Shown here in pieces: positions 40,610-52,025 of a stretch of 64,000 bases of DNA. Numbering within the stretch: the first letter of the stretch is position 1; each line of letters begins with the position of its first letter. A program made the translations under genes and the position numbers. The notes beneath the pieces were generated by a model. That model saw nothing but the letters and a program-made list of their open reading frames with translations. It was not told the origin of the DNA and made no database searches. The stretch covers positions 13,764,001-13,828,000 of the forward strand of contig JBHGNT010000005.1 in assembly GCA_043228905.1 (NCBI GenBank), given 5' to 3'. The DNA is from Azolla caroliniana (lineage: Eukaryota > Polypodiophyta).

Positions 40610-41179
40610 AGGTACAACCTTGAATCAAGGACTCTTCTTTCTTCTTCTGTAGAAAACTAACAATCGTATTTCTTCCTTCTTTCGTCTTCCTTATTCCTTT
40701 TTGGTCTGTGAGCCTTCTCTTCTGTTTCTGTTGCTTCTGCTAGTGTTGTCTTCCTTAGTCATCAGATCATTGATACTGTTAGGCCATCCAATACTACTCT
40801 AATCGAACCTCAGACTAGATTTATCTACAGAAGATGACCTTGACCTAGTGGGAGCTTAATCGAGACATTATTTTCGCCAAAAGTAGAGTGAGTACAGTAA
40901 CTGCACACTGAAAAATCAATGGAGCTTCCACTCTTCTTCTTGTAATTATTTCTAGTCGGAAGGCGAATCATTGATGCCGGAGGTAATGGGATCTTCCAAT
41001 CAAGAAGAGGTTCCAATACTACTGTGATCGATCCTTCACATGTGATGGAAATGGTGATAGATTTTGCACACAATGTCTTCTTCTCCTTCTAGCTTCAATG
41101 TGTAATTCGTAGACTTCTTCTTAAAGGGGGTTAGGCCATAGGGTGTGCCAAGTGTTGACGGTCCTGACAAGTGTTTTCA
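40610..41179. other. Unassigned stretch between minisatellites and Tat-F
   Basis: An 82-codon minus-strand frame (41073-40825) has no recognised domain. Nothing else is supported. Confidence 0.35.
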
Positions 41180-41194
41180 GAATTTACCAACTTC

Positions 41195-42068
41195 AAATCT
41201 TGAAGACAATTCCAGATGAGGAATTAAAGGATATATTCCTCGAAGCAATTCGGGAACCTCTTCGAACAACTCTAGGAGTGTTTGATTTTCGAAATTAATC
41301 AACCGATCAGGTGATTGATAAGGCATTAGCTATGGATCGAACACACAAAAATAAGAATAGTATGAATATGTCCGCGCTCCATAACAATTTACCAACATTG
41401 GAAGAGCTCCGATTTCGGCAAGCAGTTCATTGCACGACTTGCCTCAAGACTGGACATTCGACAATGGAATGCAGTATCCGCACCCATTGTACGATATGTC
41501 ATTCTAAAGCTCATTCTCTCAAGCAATGTGAGTATAATCTGCTTAACAAAACAAGAACCTCAGTTCATCAAATTTATCCTGAAAATTCTTATCAGGAGAA
41601 CATGAATAATTCAACTAATCGATCACAAGAGGATGATCGTTATGATCGGCGGGATCGTAATGACAATTGAAGTAATGATAACGATCATGGCCGAGAGGAA
41701 TATCGGCGAAACGACAAAAATGATTCAAGACGAGATGAACATCAACCGAACGACTATCACCGTGATGATCGGATTAATCATGATAGAGATTATTCACCGC
41801 AAAGAGATAATGGTAACCGACAACCATATAGAGGAAGTCGTTATCAAGAAAACTAAAAGTCTTATAACTTTCGATGACAAGAGGATAATCGCTAAGGAAA
41901 TTGGCGGTTTTCAATGATAACAAGAAGCGGAAAGGGGTCTCGGCAATTAGAGCATGACACTAGGCAAAGAGAAAATTCTGATTCGCATGATAATCAGTGT
42001 CTTCAATATGAAAATTGTGAAGCAAGTAGTTCATCGGTACCGAATTGTTACATATGCCGAAAAGACGG
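41195..42068 (+). pseudogene. Tat-F gag, C-terminal part
   Basis: Reads I-P-D-E-E-L-K-D-I-F-L-E-A-I-R-E-P-L, then (41311-41670) a Cys/His cluster C-T-T-C-L-K-T-G-H-x4-C and C-T-I-C-H-S-K-A-H-x4-C, that is two CCHC-like knuckles. A long Arg/Asp/Asn/Tyr-rich low-complexity tract continues with several stops. A third knuckle starts C-Y-I-C-R-K-D-G and is cut by the solo LTR. Confidence 0.7.
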
Positions 42069-43153
42069 TGTCGTGAAGATCCGTCTCTATGTGCGGATTG
42101 TGAGGCGGAACCGCCGGGGTTCTGGACCGGAAGGATTGAAGCACCCACTAGCTTTAGCGAGAAAGGATTTAAGATAGTTTGAGGGAGAGAGATTGAGATG
42201 GCGAAAGAGAGATAGAGAGTGAGAGAGATAAGAGTGAACTTTTAACTTTAGATTCGAGAGACAAGATATATCATCAATTGGAGAACGGATTTTTCTTCTT
42301 CTTAAATTCTTGAATCCCTAAAACATTACATACCTTTGATCTTTTTCATCCATCCTTTTATAGATGCTCCCATGCATATGATGCATGCGGGTACAAGACA
42401 TGCATGAAATGCATGTGATACATGTTTGCCATTTGGCGCTCATGCATCACATGTCACTCAATCAAGCTCTAATATGAGAATTTACATGTAAAAGTGTAAT
42501 GATAAGAAAAACATTTTTAAGAAAAAGTTATAGCCTAGTGGTAAGTCTATAGACTCTCAATGTGGAGGTGCAAGGATCAAGTCTTCACTTGCACTCTTTT
42601 TGAATATACACACACACACACACATATATGTTTATTATTATTAATGTATTTTTTTACAAGGCATTCCTTTGTCCGGTCATTGTCTTGTCGGCTCTATCGG
42701 TCGCGGTCGCCGGGTGATGTCGGATGCCGGATCCCGTCGGTCGCCGTCGTCGAATTCGTCCAAAACACATAGTTATATGCATTTGGCTACATCCATTCGT
42801 TAAGTCATATAACTTAACCTGTCTATGCTCCACACATAAACACAAAGATAAAGCTTTTGTTCTTCCTTATATATAGTGGGTTACTTATTTGTCCTGTCTA
42901 TGTGGGATATCACATATTTTTCTCTTCTTCTTTGCAAACTTCATACCCACATAACTTGACACTTAGATGTCCGTTTCCTACGTAGTAAAGCACATTTAGA
43001 TGCTCTTCAAGACATCCATCTTTTTGTACCAAGATATTAAAATTATTTAAAATAGTATCTTTACTATTATTGTTTATATTTCATGAGAGGAACCACGCTC
43101 GATTTCGTATGTTTCTTACAAGTTTCACATTATTGCTGAAAATCTTCACGACA
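42069..43153 (-). repeat. Solo LTR of the Ty3 lineage in Tat-F (1085 bp)
   Basis: The termini are TGTCGTGAAGAT and ATCTTCACGACA, a 12-bp inverted repeat. Flanking acgg/tcgg is a weak target duplication, and removing the block restores the zinc knuckle C-Y-I-C-R-K-D-G-H-Y-A-N-Q-C. On the minus strand its first 300 bases match the Ty3-B LTR. It then has an antisense tRNA-like module (42531-42584), ATGCAT palindromes (42370-42450) and TATAAAAG (42362-42355). Its end (ACCCCGGCGGTTCCGCC) resembles the Ty3-C LTR end. Confidence 0.8.
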
Positions 43154-43884
43154 TCGGTCATTATGCGAATCAATGTCCGACACGGGAAATAGGGAAGACA
43201 CCAACCGTCAAGATTGTTGTACACGAAATTCAATAGGTGACCACTCAAAGAAAAGGAAAACAATCGGAGTGGGAAGTACAAGAAGTTGTTTAGAGAGCCG
43301 CTAAGGAATGGGTGGAAGAAGCTAATCAGAATAATGTCGCCAGAAAGATGCAGGATAATGCGATATCAATTAAGGATCAACCTGTTCCACAGTCAGAGAC
43401 ATTACCAGTGCACGAATATGAGGAAACTTGGAAGATTTTGGCGGATTGCCAAATCTCATTACCTTTGGCAGGATTACTAAAATCAGTACCCTGATTTACA
43501 GAAAAGGTGGCAACTCTTACGACACAAAAAGATGTAGAGCAAGTATCGGTTAACTATAGTCAACCAAACAATGGTCCGACAATCATGGATGAACAAAGTC
43601 ATTCAATAAAGGGCATAATTTGGGGTCAAGAAGTGGCCACAACTATTGTTGACGGTGGTTTAGGAGTCAATGTGATCAATAAAATCACATGTGATAACCT
43701 TGGAATTACCAAGTGAGATGCATGTCTTTTTTGGTTAAGGTTGGTTGACACAAGCACAGTTAGGCCACTCGGCTTAATTCGACAATTAGATGTCTTTTTA
43801 GGGGGGCACGCTTTTCAGATATCAGCAGTAGTGCTTCATTTGGATGCTCTAGGGGCATACCCACTTTACATGAAACGTACATTA
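43154..43884 (+). pseudogene. Tat-F gag knuckle and protease
   Basis: After H-Y-A-N-Q-C the sequence reads the W-K-I-L-A-D-C-Q-I-S-L-P-L segment and protease V-D-G-G-L-G-V-N-V-I, the D-G-G-S-G-type site of Tat-like elements. L-D-A-L-G-A-Y-P-L follows. Stops at 43494, 43716 and near 43888 break it. Confidence 0.75.
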
Positions 43885-45254
43885 AACTAATAGATAAATA
43901 CAAAGAGTTCTCCGACATCTTTGATAAGGTGAAGGCCAATACATTGGCGGAGCATCGGCCATACGGTTGCCCTATCGATTTACAACCAGGGAAAGAACAT
44001 CCATGGGGCCCAAATTATAATCCCTCCCCTATAGAGCTAGAGACTTTGCAGGAATATATGGATGAAAATCTGGCAAACGGATTCATTCTGCATTCTATAT
44101 CCCCTGCTGGTGCACCTATCATCTTCGTTAAGAAAAAGAATGGGACTCTTCAGTTGGTCGTGGATTATCGAGGGCTAAACAAAGTGACTATCCGGAATAG
44201 ATATGCTCTACCGTTAATCCCGAATCTTTTGGGACGTCTTAGTGGAACAAAATATTTCACGAAGCTGGACCTTCGTGGTGCATATAATCTAGTTCGGATT
44301 CGTCCAGGGGATGAATGGAAGACTGCTTTTCACACTCGCTATGGACATTTTGAGTATACTGTGATGCCATTCGGTCTCATGAATGCACTTGCAATTTTCC
44401 AACATATGGCAAATGATATTTTTGGAGACTTTCTCGATATCTTCACTATAGTTTACATGGATGATATTTTAATCTACTTGAAGACCCAAGAGGAGCATGA
44501 TGAACATGTTCGTCAGGTACTACGTCCACTCTGAGAATGTGGTCTTTACGCAAAATTGGAAAAGTGTAGTTTCGGCTAGAATCAAGTGGAATTTTTGGGG
44601 TATGTTGTATCATTAGATGGTATTGCTATGGACCCCATGAAGGTGCAAGCAATTTTAGAGTGGTAGATGCCCATTTTAGTGCGCGATGTGCAATGTTTTC
44701 TCGGGTTTGCAAATTTTTATTGAAAATTTATTAAAGATTATTCCAAGGTCGTGCTTCCACTCACTCAACTCACACACAAAAATCAGCCATCTATATGGAG
44801 TTCCGATGCAGCCGAGGCATTTGAAAGCTTAAAATGAGTGTTTACAACGACACCTATCTTAGCACATGTCGAACCAACAAAACGCTTCATCCTTGAAGCC
44901 GATGCATCCAATTTTGCACTAGGGAGTGTCCTATCACAGATTGGAGATGATAGACAACTACACCCTGTTGCCTTTCATTCCCGAAAGTTTGAAGCTGCAG
45001 AGATCAACTACGAGATCCATGACAAAGAACTTCTTGCAATTGTGGATTCTTTTCAACAATGGCGACATGTTCTAGAAGGTTCTTCTTCGGAGATCATTGT
45101 TTACAACGATCATAAGAACTTGACATATTTCCAAAATGCTCGAGTCTTGAGTCGGCGACAAGCCCGGTGGCCGCAATTTTTGACTCACTTCAACTTTGTC
45201 CTTATTTATCGCCCCGGAATGCAACAAGGCAAAGCAGATGCTCTTTCTCGGTAA
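43885..45254 (+). pseudogene. Chromovirus-like reverse transcriptase and RNase H fragment
   Basis: One reading frame with at least five stops (about 44534, 44578, 44664, 44720 and 44835). It opens with F-S-D-I-F-D-K and H-R-P-Y-G-C-P-I-D-L. RT motifs are V-D-Y-R-G-L-N-K-V-T, T-K-L-D-L-R-G-A-Y-N, V-M-P-F-G-L-M-N-A and active site Y-M-D-D-I-L-I-Y. RNase H has I-L-E-A-D-A-S, the N-Y-E-I-H-D-K-E-L segment and A-D-A-L-S-R at the end. The T-R-Y-G-H-F-E-Y-T-V-M-P and Q-Q-W-R-H-V-L-E-G segments recall fungal/Tcn1-like chromoviruses. No integrase or LTR is attached. Confidence 0.85.
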
Positions 45255-45289
45255 GGCAAAGTAGATGCGACAAGCGGCAACGGTAAGGC

Positions 45290-45897
45290 AAATTGAACCC
45301 TGGAGTAACCGGGAGGAGGAAGAAGAACGCTGACGGCGAGATGAGCATTACCGGCCGACGCAAGATATCCGGAACGACGACAGAAAGGACGCTCATAACC
45401 GAGACTGACAGGATAGCTACAGGGATTACAATGGTGAACGATATGGGCGATACAACCGGGATCACTCCCCCGGTTACAACCAACGGAGGGAGCATCAAGG
45501 CAATTATGAAAACCGACCCCGACAGGGTTACCAGAACAAAAAACGCTTTAACAAAAAATGGAACGCTAGAAAGGAGGACCGCCAGTGGCAGCCGGACAAG
45601 GGCACACCAAGTACCCAACTGGACCAAGGCCAAGCACCTAACCGACCACCAATAGGACCTCAATCGGGTACCGGAGCGAACGCCGAATCCAACAACACCC
45701 GGAAAGCGTACTGCTACTATTGCTGGCAAGAAGGACATTACAGTAATCAATGTCCGGTTAAAAGCTACAAGAAAAGACCAGCCGTAAATATGGTGGTAGC
45801 AGAAGTCGCCGACATACAACAAGTCACCACCAGGGCAAAAGGTAAAACAACGGAGTGGGAAAGATAGGAGGCAATCCGAAAGCAAGCCACCGAATGG
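45290..45897 (+). pseudogene. Tat-H gag, C-terminal part with zinc knuckle
   Basis: The frame reads an Arg/Asp/Tyr-rich tract and a CCHC knuckle C-Y-Y-C-W-Q-E-G-H-Y-S-N-Q-C near 45710-45755. V-N-M-V-V-A-E-V-A follows, with a TAG at about 45868. The large frame on the opposite strand over this region is a shadow. Confidence 0.75.
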
Positions 45898-46881
45898 GTG
45901 AAGAAGGAAAATGAGCGGAATGTGGCTGAGCTTGAACAACAAACGGAGAAACCGGAAGAGGCCACCGACACGATTCAGCCGAAAAACCCAACATGGCAAG
46001 CATTACAAGAATGTCAAATTACACTGCCATTGGGTCGGTTATTACAACTAATGCCCCAGTTTACGGAAGGGCTGAAATCAGGAATGACCATATCAATTCC
46101 GTTGTCGGCTCCTGCGTTCTTCTCAAATCTGGAAGAAGGGCCAGTTGTGGTTGACACGAACAGTCTGGCAATCACCGCCCTCGTCAAAGGACGAGAACTA
46201 CCATGGATGATTGTGAATGGAGGATCGGGCGTGAACATGATTAGTCTTCGGACTTGTAATACCCTAGGAATCCGGGAATGGGAGCCTTGCCCGTTTTGGC
46301 TCCGAATGGAGGATACAAGTTCGGTAAGATCTACCGGTTTGATATGGGATTTAGATGTAACTATCGGAGGACACACATTCCGCATTTCGGTAGTGGTTCT
46401 CCAGCTCAATGCGCAAGGGGCTTACCCACTATTGTTGGGCTGCCCATGGCTAAAAACGGCGCATATCAAACAAAACTGGTGGAAAAACATGATTACCTTC
46501 CGGCGAGGAAAAGCTAAAGTAAGGGTACCTACCCACCCTCGATCGAGTACCGGCAAGGAGCTGACACCGCTATATGCGGAAGGTGTAAACATGCTCAAGG
46601 GGCTTGTTGATGAGGAGGTCGACCAATACTTAGAAGAAAACCCAAAAATTGTACCCCTATTTGAAATCGATGTGGCAGAAGCGGTGTCACCATATATAGC
46701 ACAGGAAGCTTTGGAGAGGGAGATTGCGATATCCCAACGTGTGAAAGCATCCCAGTTAGAGGAAGTGAACTTAGGAACCGGGGACGACGCTAGACTGGTT
46801 CATATTGCTAACGAAATGTCACCTGACAACAAGACGACAATGATCACTTTATTAAAGGAATTCCGGGATGTATTCGCCTAG
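45898..46881 (+). pseudogene. Tat-H protease region
   Basis: A 327-codon open stretch with W-Q-A-L-Q-E-C-Q-I-T-L-P-L, the site I-V-N-G-G-S-G-V-N-M-I (Asp of the D-G-G-S site replaced by Asn) and A-Y-P-L-L-L-G-C-P-W-L. It is followed by the linker to RT, ending L-L-K-E-F-R-D-V-F-A-stop where related elements continue with Trp. The frame is well kept, so this copy is less decayed than Tat-F. Confidence 0.85.
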
Positions 46882-47969
46882 TCCTATGAAGACATGTAGG
46901 GGCTGGATCCTCAATTGTATCAACACTAGATACACCTCAGTACGGATGCCAAACCAGTAGCACAACGGCGTTACCGAATGAACCCTAACTATGCGGCAAA
47001 GGTCAAAGAGGAAATTGACAAGTTGCTACGGGTCGGTTTTATCCGACCACAGTGAAAGAAGCTACATGGTTAAGTCCCATAGTTGTCGTGCCGAAAAAGA
47101 ACGGTAAGATACGGGTGTGCGTCGATTACCGGAAACTCAATGCGGCAACAGTGACCGACGCCTTTCCACTTCCATTTACAGATGGAGTGCTGGACGCGGT
47201 AGCCGGTCATGAAGTGTATAGCTTCCTAAACGGTTTCAGCGGCTACAATCAAATAAGGATGCACCCCGACGACCAAGGCAAGAAGACAATCGTCACCGAA
47301 TGGGGAGTTTTTGTCGCAGTGCTAATGATGTTCGGGCTGAAGACCGTGTCGACAAACTTGCAACGAATAATCATGGAAATATTTGGCGAGTTCATTCCGG
47401 CATTCATGCAGGTATTCCTGGATGACTTCGCCGTGTATAGACGAGAAGGAGAACATCTCCAACACCTCCGGCTATGTATTGAGAAATGAAGGAGTTATTG
47501 GTTAAGCCTGAATCCAACAAAGTGTGTGTTCGGAGTAACAAGCGGTGCATTGCTGGGCCATCTGGTCAGCAAGGACGAGATCGCGGTAGACCCCGATAAG
47601 GTCAAAGAAATCTTAGAAGCACCGGCACCATCCACAACCAAAGCTTTGAGTCAGTTTCTAGGGCAAATGTGGTGGCATAGCCGGATGCTCCGGTACTTGG
47701 CCGATCTTGCTACACCGTTGCATGCCGCGGTTCACCGGACACCGTTTCGATGGACAAATACGAGGATAAGGCTTACGGGGCACTGAAAGTACTGGTATCA
47801 CAAGCGCCGGTGGTGCAACCACCGGACTGGTCAAAAGAGTTCCACATATTCATCGATGCATCCGACATAGCAATCGGCATCTCACTAATGCAACTGACTT
47901 AATTGAAATGGTACCGACCGGTTTATTATGCTAGCTGGAAGCTATCCTAGGCGGAACGAAATTATTCAA
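46882..47969 (+). pseudogene. Tat-H reverse transcriptase and start of RNase H
   Basis: The RT block 47052-47489 has W-L-S-P-I-V-V-V-P-K-K-N-G, V-D-Y-R-K-L-N-A-A-T, G-F-S-G-Y-N-Q-I and active site F-L-D-D-F-A-V-Y. Continuing with frameshifts: L-L-G-H-L-V-S-K-D, the P-L-H-A-A-V-H-R-T-P-F segment and RNase H I-D-A-S-D-I-A-I-G. It is interrupted at S-x-A-E-R-N-Y-S by Copia1-b. Confidence 0.85.
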
Positions 47970-48400
47970 TGTAAAAGAATACGTTGTCTGGAAGCGTGTG
48001 CGTAAACACAGAGTACACAGTTCGGAGGAATAAGACATGTCAGTAATACACAGAAAACGTAGAGATGGAGATGGAGAGGGAGAGACGGAGAGAGAGAGTA
48101 GACAACAAAAAAACTCAGATTCAAAATAATGATACTCTGTTCTGTACATACTTCGTGCTCAGTGAGCACCTTATATACAAGACCTGACCATTGGGTTGAC
48201 ACAAGTACTGACAATACTTGACGCTCATGAATGAGCCGCTACACTCACTCCTAAAATTATTCCTTACGAGGAATATCTTTCTAATGGCCTTTCGGTTTAC
48301 GCATAGATACAGCCAGGTTGTGCGTACTATTTTACGCACCTAGTCTACGCACTGGGTTATGCACCATATACGCACTCAATGTTGAGCTTGTCACTCAACA
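47970..48400 (-). repeat. Copia1-b 3' LTR (431 bp)
   Basis: Plus-strand ends are TGTAAAAGAATACG and CACTCAACA. It matches the LTR at 60303-60683 and, in reverse, 5977-6402. The complement of the polypurine tract (CTCCCCCTCAAGCTC) follows at 48401-48415. Confidence 0.92.
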
Positions 48401-49300
48401 CTCCCCCTCAAGCTCAACTTGAGGTTCCATCCGCTCTTCCGTATCTATGCTCCGGCTCCTTCTGGCTTCACGCCTTGCCCGTGCTCCTCGACCCATTCGA
48501 TTCCACGCGCCTCGACCCTTTCGGTCGGCTTGTTTGCTCACACGGCCCTTCTTAGCTTCCTTGTTGTTGTGGTGTTGGCGCCTCCTTCGCTGCCCTTTTC
48601 TCCGCATGGCCTTCAGTTGATTCAGCATATCCGAATCAAACATCCGAACCGACTCAGCTTCCTTCGATCGGTTTTCGTTTTCGTCCGAGTTGGCTGTCTC
48701 CAACTCGTCTTCGGTATTCTCTCCCTTAATGGCTTCATCTCCGCCATGCTTGGTTGGCTTCGGCTCTTTCCTACGCTTATGGCCCTTGCTTCCATCTTTG
48801 GCTTCTTCAGCCGGTTCGAAATCGAATTCCTCATCTGATTCCCCGTCATGATCGCTTCCATCGTGATGCTTACCTCTGCTCCTTTCACGCTCTTGTCCTT
48901 GTTCTTCCTTTTTCCCCCTCAAGTTCGGCGTGTCAAGGTGACGCAACCCAAACGCACCCGAGAAATGCCGTAACTTGTCGAGACCAAGAGGCTTGGTGAA
49001 GATGTTGGCAACCTGCCGATCCGTGGGAACATACGCTAGTTCGACTTCACCTGAAAGGACCCGCTCGCGGACCAAATGGTAATGCACCTTAATGTGCTTG
49101 GTCTGGGCGTGGAATACGGGGTTTTTCGTAAGGTGGATACTGCTAAGGTTGTCACAATGGATCGTCGTCGGATCAGACACCTCTACATGTAGATCCCATA
49201 ATAACCGTTTTAGCCAAATGACTTCACACGTAGCGATAGTCGCCCTCGATATTCGGCCTCCATGCTCAACAGTGCTACTGTCGGCTGCTTCTTGCTAGTG
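48395..49300 (-). pseudogene. Copia1-b pol: RNase H and long charged C-terminal extension
   Basis: RNase H (I-H-C-D-N, N-I-F-T-K-P) is followed from about 48960 by about 180 codons without a stop, well beyond the normal copia end at L-R-G. The extension begins K-K-E-E-Q-G-Q-E and has an acidic block (D-E-E-F-D-F-E-P) and basic clusters (K-R-R-K, R-R-K-G-Q-R-R-R-R, R-A-R-R-E-A-R-R-S-R). It ends E-G-E-C-stop at the first LTR bases. Such clusters could act as nuclear localisation or nucleic-acid-binding signals. A frameshift near 49180-49250 separates it from the A-E-Y-R-G motif. Confidence 0.85.
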
Positions 49301-50499
49301 CATGCGATCACCGCACTTCCTAATGAGAATGCATATCCAGATTTGGATCGACGATCGTGGGTGTTTCCGGCCCAATCGACATCTGTGTAGCCGACTAACT
49401 ATTCGGCTATGTCTACCCGATATAGCAATGACATGTCTTTGGTGCCGCTGACGTATTGCAGTATCCGTTGTGCACACTGAAAGTGTTCGGCCATAGGCTA
49501 CAACATGAATTAACTCATTAAGCCGACCGAGTAGCTAAGATCTGGCCGAGTAATCGTCAAATAGATAAGGCTCCCGACAATTTGTCGGAACCGTGTTGGG
49601 TCGCACGCTTTGCCTGAATCTGGGCGAAGCTTTACGTTTCTATCCAGAGGGGTCGAGATGGGCTTACAGTTTGCCATCTCAAACTTGAAGAGCATATTCA
49701 GCGTATAACGACACTGGCTGATCAATATGCCTTTGGGGGTACGGATCACTTCGATCCCGAGGAAGTAATGAAGGTCTCCGAGATCCTTCATTTCAAACAA
49801 TGCCGCAAGCTGAGACTTCACGCGACGGATTTCGTCAAGGTCGGCATTGGTGATGACTAAATCATCAACGTACAAGAGCAGGCTGACCGGTCCATATTGT
49901 CCTTGCCGAACAAATAGAGAAGAGTCCGATTTCGACGGCGCAAACCCCATCCTATGCAACTGTTGCGTAATCTTTCCATTCCAAGCTCGCAAGGCCTTCT
50001 TAAGTCCGTACAATGACTTCTTCAGTTGGCAAACTACCGAGTTGTTTCGTTCGGATAGAAATCCGGGGGGCTGTATCATGTACACCTGCTCCTCAAGATC
50101 ACCTTGCAGGAACGCGTTCTTTACATCCATCTGATGTAAATGCCACCCCTTCGTTGCAGCTACCACAAGCAAAACACGGACGATCGTCATCTTTGCGACT
50201 GGCACAAACGTCTCATCGTAGTCAATGTCGTGTTGTTGCGCGTAGCCTTTTGCTACTAAATGGGCCTTGTAGCGGTTGACAGAGCCATCAGTATTGTATT
50301 TCACTTTAGACACCCATCTACATCCGATCAGCTTCACACCTTTCGGTGCGTCAACCAGGTCCCAGGTTTCATTTTCCGCCAATGCGTGCATCTCTTCCTC
50401 CATTGCGGCACGCCAGTTCACGTCTTTCGCCACTTCTGCGTAGCTCTCCGGCTCACGCACTTCCGCCACTCGCGTCACGTACGCGTAATGGTGCGCCAT
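49301..50499 (-). pseudogene. Copia1-b pol: reverse transcriptase
   Basis: A 330-codon open frame (50499-49510) with M-E-E-E-M-H-A-L, C-R-W-V-S-K-V-K-Y, V-A-K-G-Y-A-Q, M-D-V-K-N-A-F-L-Q-G, the P-P-G-F segment, L-K-K-S-L-Y-G-L-K and active site Y-V-D-D-L-V-I. G-D-L-H-Y-F-L-G-I-E and T-R-P-D-L-S-Y follow. The RT core looks catalytically intact. Sequence from 49510 to 49301 continues to RNase H with stops. Confidence 0.9.
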
Positions 50500-51332
50500 G
50501 TACTCATTATACCTGTATCTCTTTATGGGGTTCTTGAGGCGGGTAGATCGGTGTAATTCGTGATTACCCGATTTCGTGACCTTTTCGACCTCTTCTGTGG
50601 AGGTTCCTTCTCGTCTGGCTCGAGATCAGATTCGCTTCGAATTGACTCCGCACTACTGAAATCGTATTCTGGCGTCTTCTTCTTCCCCTTCTCCTTGTGC
50701 GTAAACCGTCTCCTCGGTTTTTTATGCAGGGATGGCACGACCGAGTCTCTACTACTCGCCGTCTCATCATCTGGTTGGCCATCTCGGCCCAACCCCTCAT
50801 TCGGCCCACTTAGTCGAAATGAGATCGGACTCTCTCTCAGAGCTCCGATGTCCTCATCATGCGGAGGGATCTTAGCCTCGCGGACTTCGTCTTCAGAAAT
50901 CGGAATGGAGTCATGAGGTTCTGGAGGAGAAGGCGAGTACCAGGAAGCGGACTCGTCAAATACGACATCGCGGCTTATGCGTACTTCCTTCGTTTGGGGT
51001 TTATAACATTTATACCCCTTTTGTTCGTCTGGATAGCCGACTAAGATGAACTTTTCGGCTTTAGCATTCAGTTTCCTACTTTTCTCCTTCTGCATGTGCA
51101 CATACGCGATGCTGCCGAAAATCCTCAAGTGTGCCAAGTTCGGCTTCTTCTCGAAGTACAACTCATGTGGTGACACTCCTCCATTAGTAGAAGTCCGATT
51201 TTGCAGGTAGGTAGCCGTCTTCTTGACTTCAGCCCAATAGAATTTCGGCATATGCTTCTCTTCAAGCATTGCCCTGACTACTTTTTCAATCGTCCAATTC
51301 TTCCTCTCGGCCATGTCGTTCTGCTGCAACGT
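50500..51332 (-). pseudogene. Copia1-b pol: integrase C-terminal half
   Basis: Starts in the core at L-Q-Q-N-D-M-A-E-R-K-N, which contains the catalytic Glu (A-E-R), right at the Ty3-C insertion. The P-K-F-Y-W-A-E-V block and the H-L-R-I-F-G-S-I-A-Y motif follow, then F-I-L-V-G-Y and a Ser/Pro/Glu-rich linker with basic runs (R-R-R-F-T-H-K-E-K-G-K-K-K). The frame is open throughout. Confidence 0.88.
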
Positions 51333-51981
51333 TGTCGTGAAGAAAACCGTCCCTTGGCGCAATCGGTGAATAGCGCACATGAACCGGCCCTTCACGTGTG
51401 CGCGCTCTTAATGTATATAATAGAGAATTAGGTACATAGAGATATCCTGGGTAGTTAGATTTGGTAGGTAGGAAGTAAATGAGGGAGACGGCTCCCTTCT
51501 GGACGCTATAAAGGAGAGGGAGACACAGGGAAAAGGGATCGCGCATTAAGGAGGACGAAGTGTTGTCGGACCGGAACCGAACGCTTCTCCTCTGTTCGTT
51601 CTCCATCGTTCTTCTCTGCAGGTTTTCGGGAGGCTCGCACTGCTTCGAGGAATGCCCGTGTGCTTCCGGCAGCACCTCCACCCTTTTCTCCTTTCGTGCG
51701 CAGACGAACAGGCATCGACATCTGTTCGCCGGCCTGTTCGGTTGTAACCGCTCGCGTGCGTTGTATTGTATTCTGTTACTCGTTAATATACAAACACTTG
51801 TGTCTCCCTATCTCTGTGTCCCTTCGCGTCTTCTGTGTTGACGGGCCGTGCCCCTGTGTTTCTTACTCATACATGACAGGGCGTCTCTCTCTTTCTCATT
51901 CCCCTTCTATCACGTGCTCTTCGGTCCAAGACCCCGGTGGTCCCGCCTCGTTTCTCCACGCACGCGCGTAGTAACGCGACA
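51333..51981 (+). repeat. Ty3-C 5' LTR (649 bp)
   Basis: TGTCG...CGACA ends. A GCTATAAAGGAG TATA box lies near 51507, and ACCCCGGTGGTCCCGCC lies near the 3' end. It lacks the tRNA-like and palindrome modules of the Ty3-A and Ty3-D LTRs. Confidence 0.95.
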
Positions 51982-51983
51982 TA

Positions 51984-52001
51984 TTTGGTGAACCCGACGT
52001 G
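51984..52001 (+). other. Primer-binding-site candidate of Ty3-C
   Basis: TTTGGTGAACCCGACGTG, identical to Ty3-B, two bases after the LTR. The primer is not identified. Confidence 0.65.
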
Positions 52002-52025
52002 AAACAAGCGGCAAAGGAGCAGAAG

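Larger units (their letters stand above)
41180..43884 (+). mobile_element. Tat-F: gag-protease remnant of a Tat-like Ty3 element, split by a solo LTR
   Basis: The gag end and protease region are similar to the corresponding part of Tat-H. They are interrupted at the zinc knuckle by the solo LTR at 42069-43153. RT, integrase and both LTRs are missing. The 3' edge lies where chromovirus-like RT sequence begins near 43885. Confidence 0.7.

Noticed and set aside
42069-43153. DNA transposon with 12-bp terminal inverted repeats
   Set aside because: The inverted ends are longer than usual for an LTR, but body, TATA position and 3' end match other LTRs of the Ty3 lineage, and no transposase is present.
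45202-45999. 265-codon frame on the minus strand
   Set aside because: Antisense shadow of the Tat-H gag region, which shows a zinc knuckle on the plus strand.
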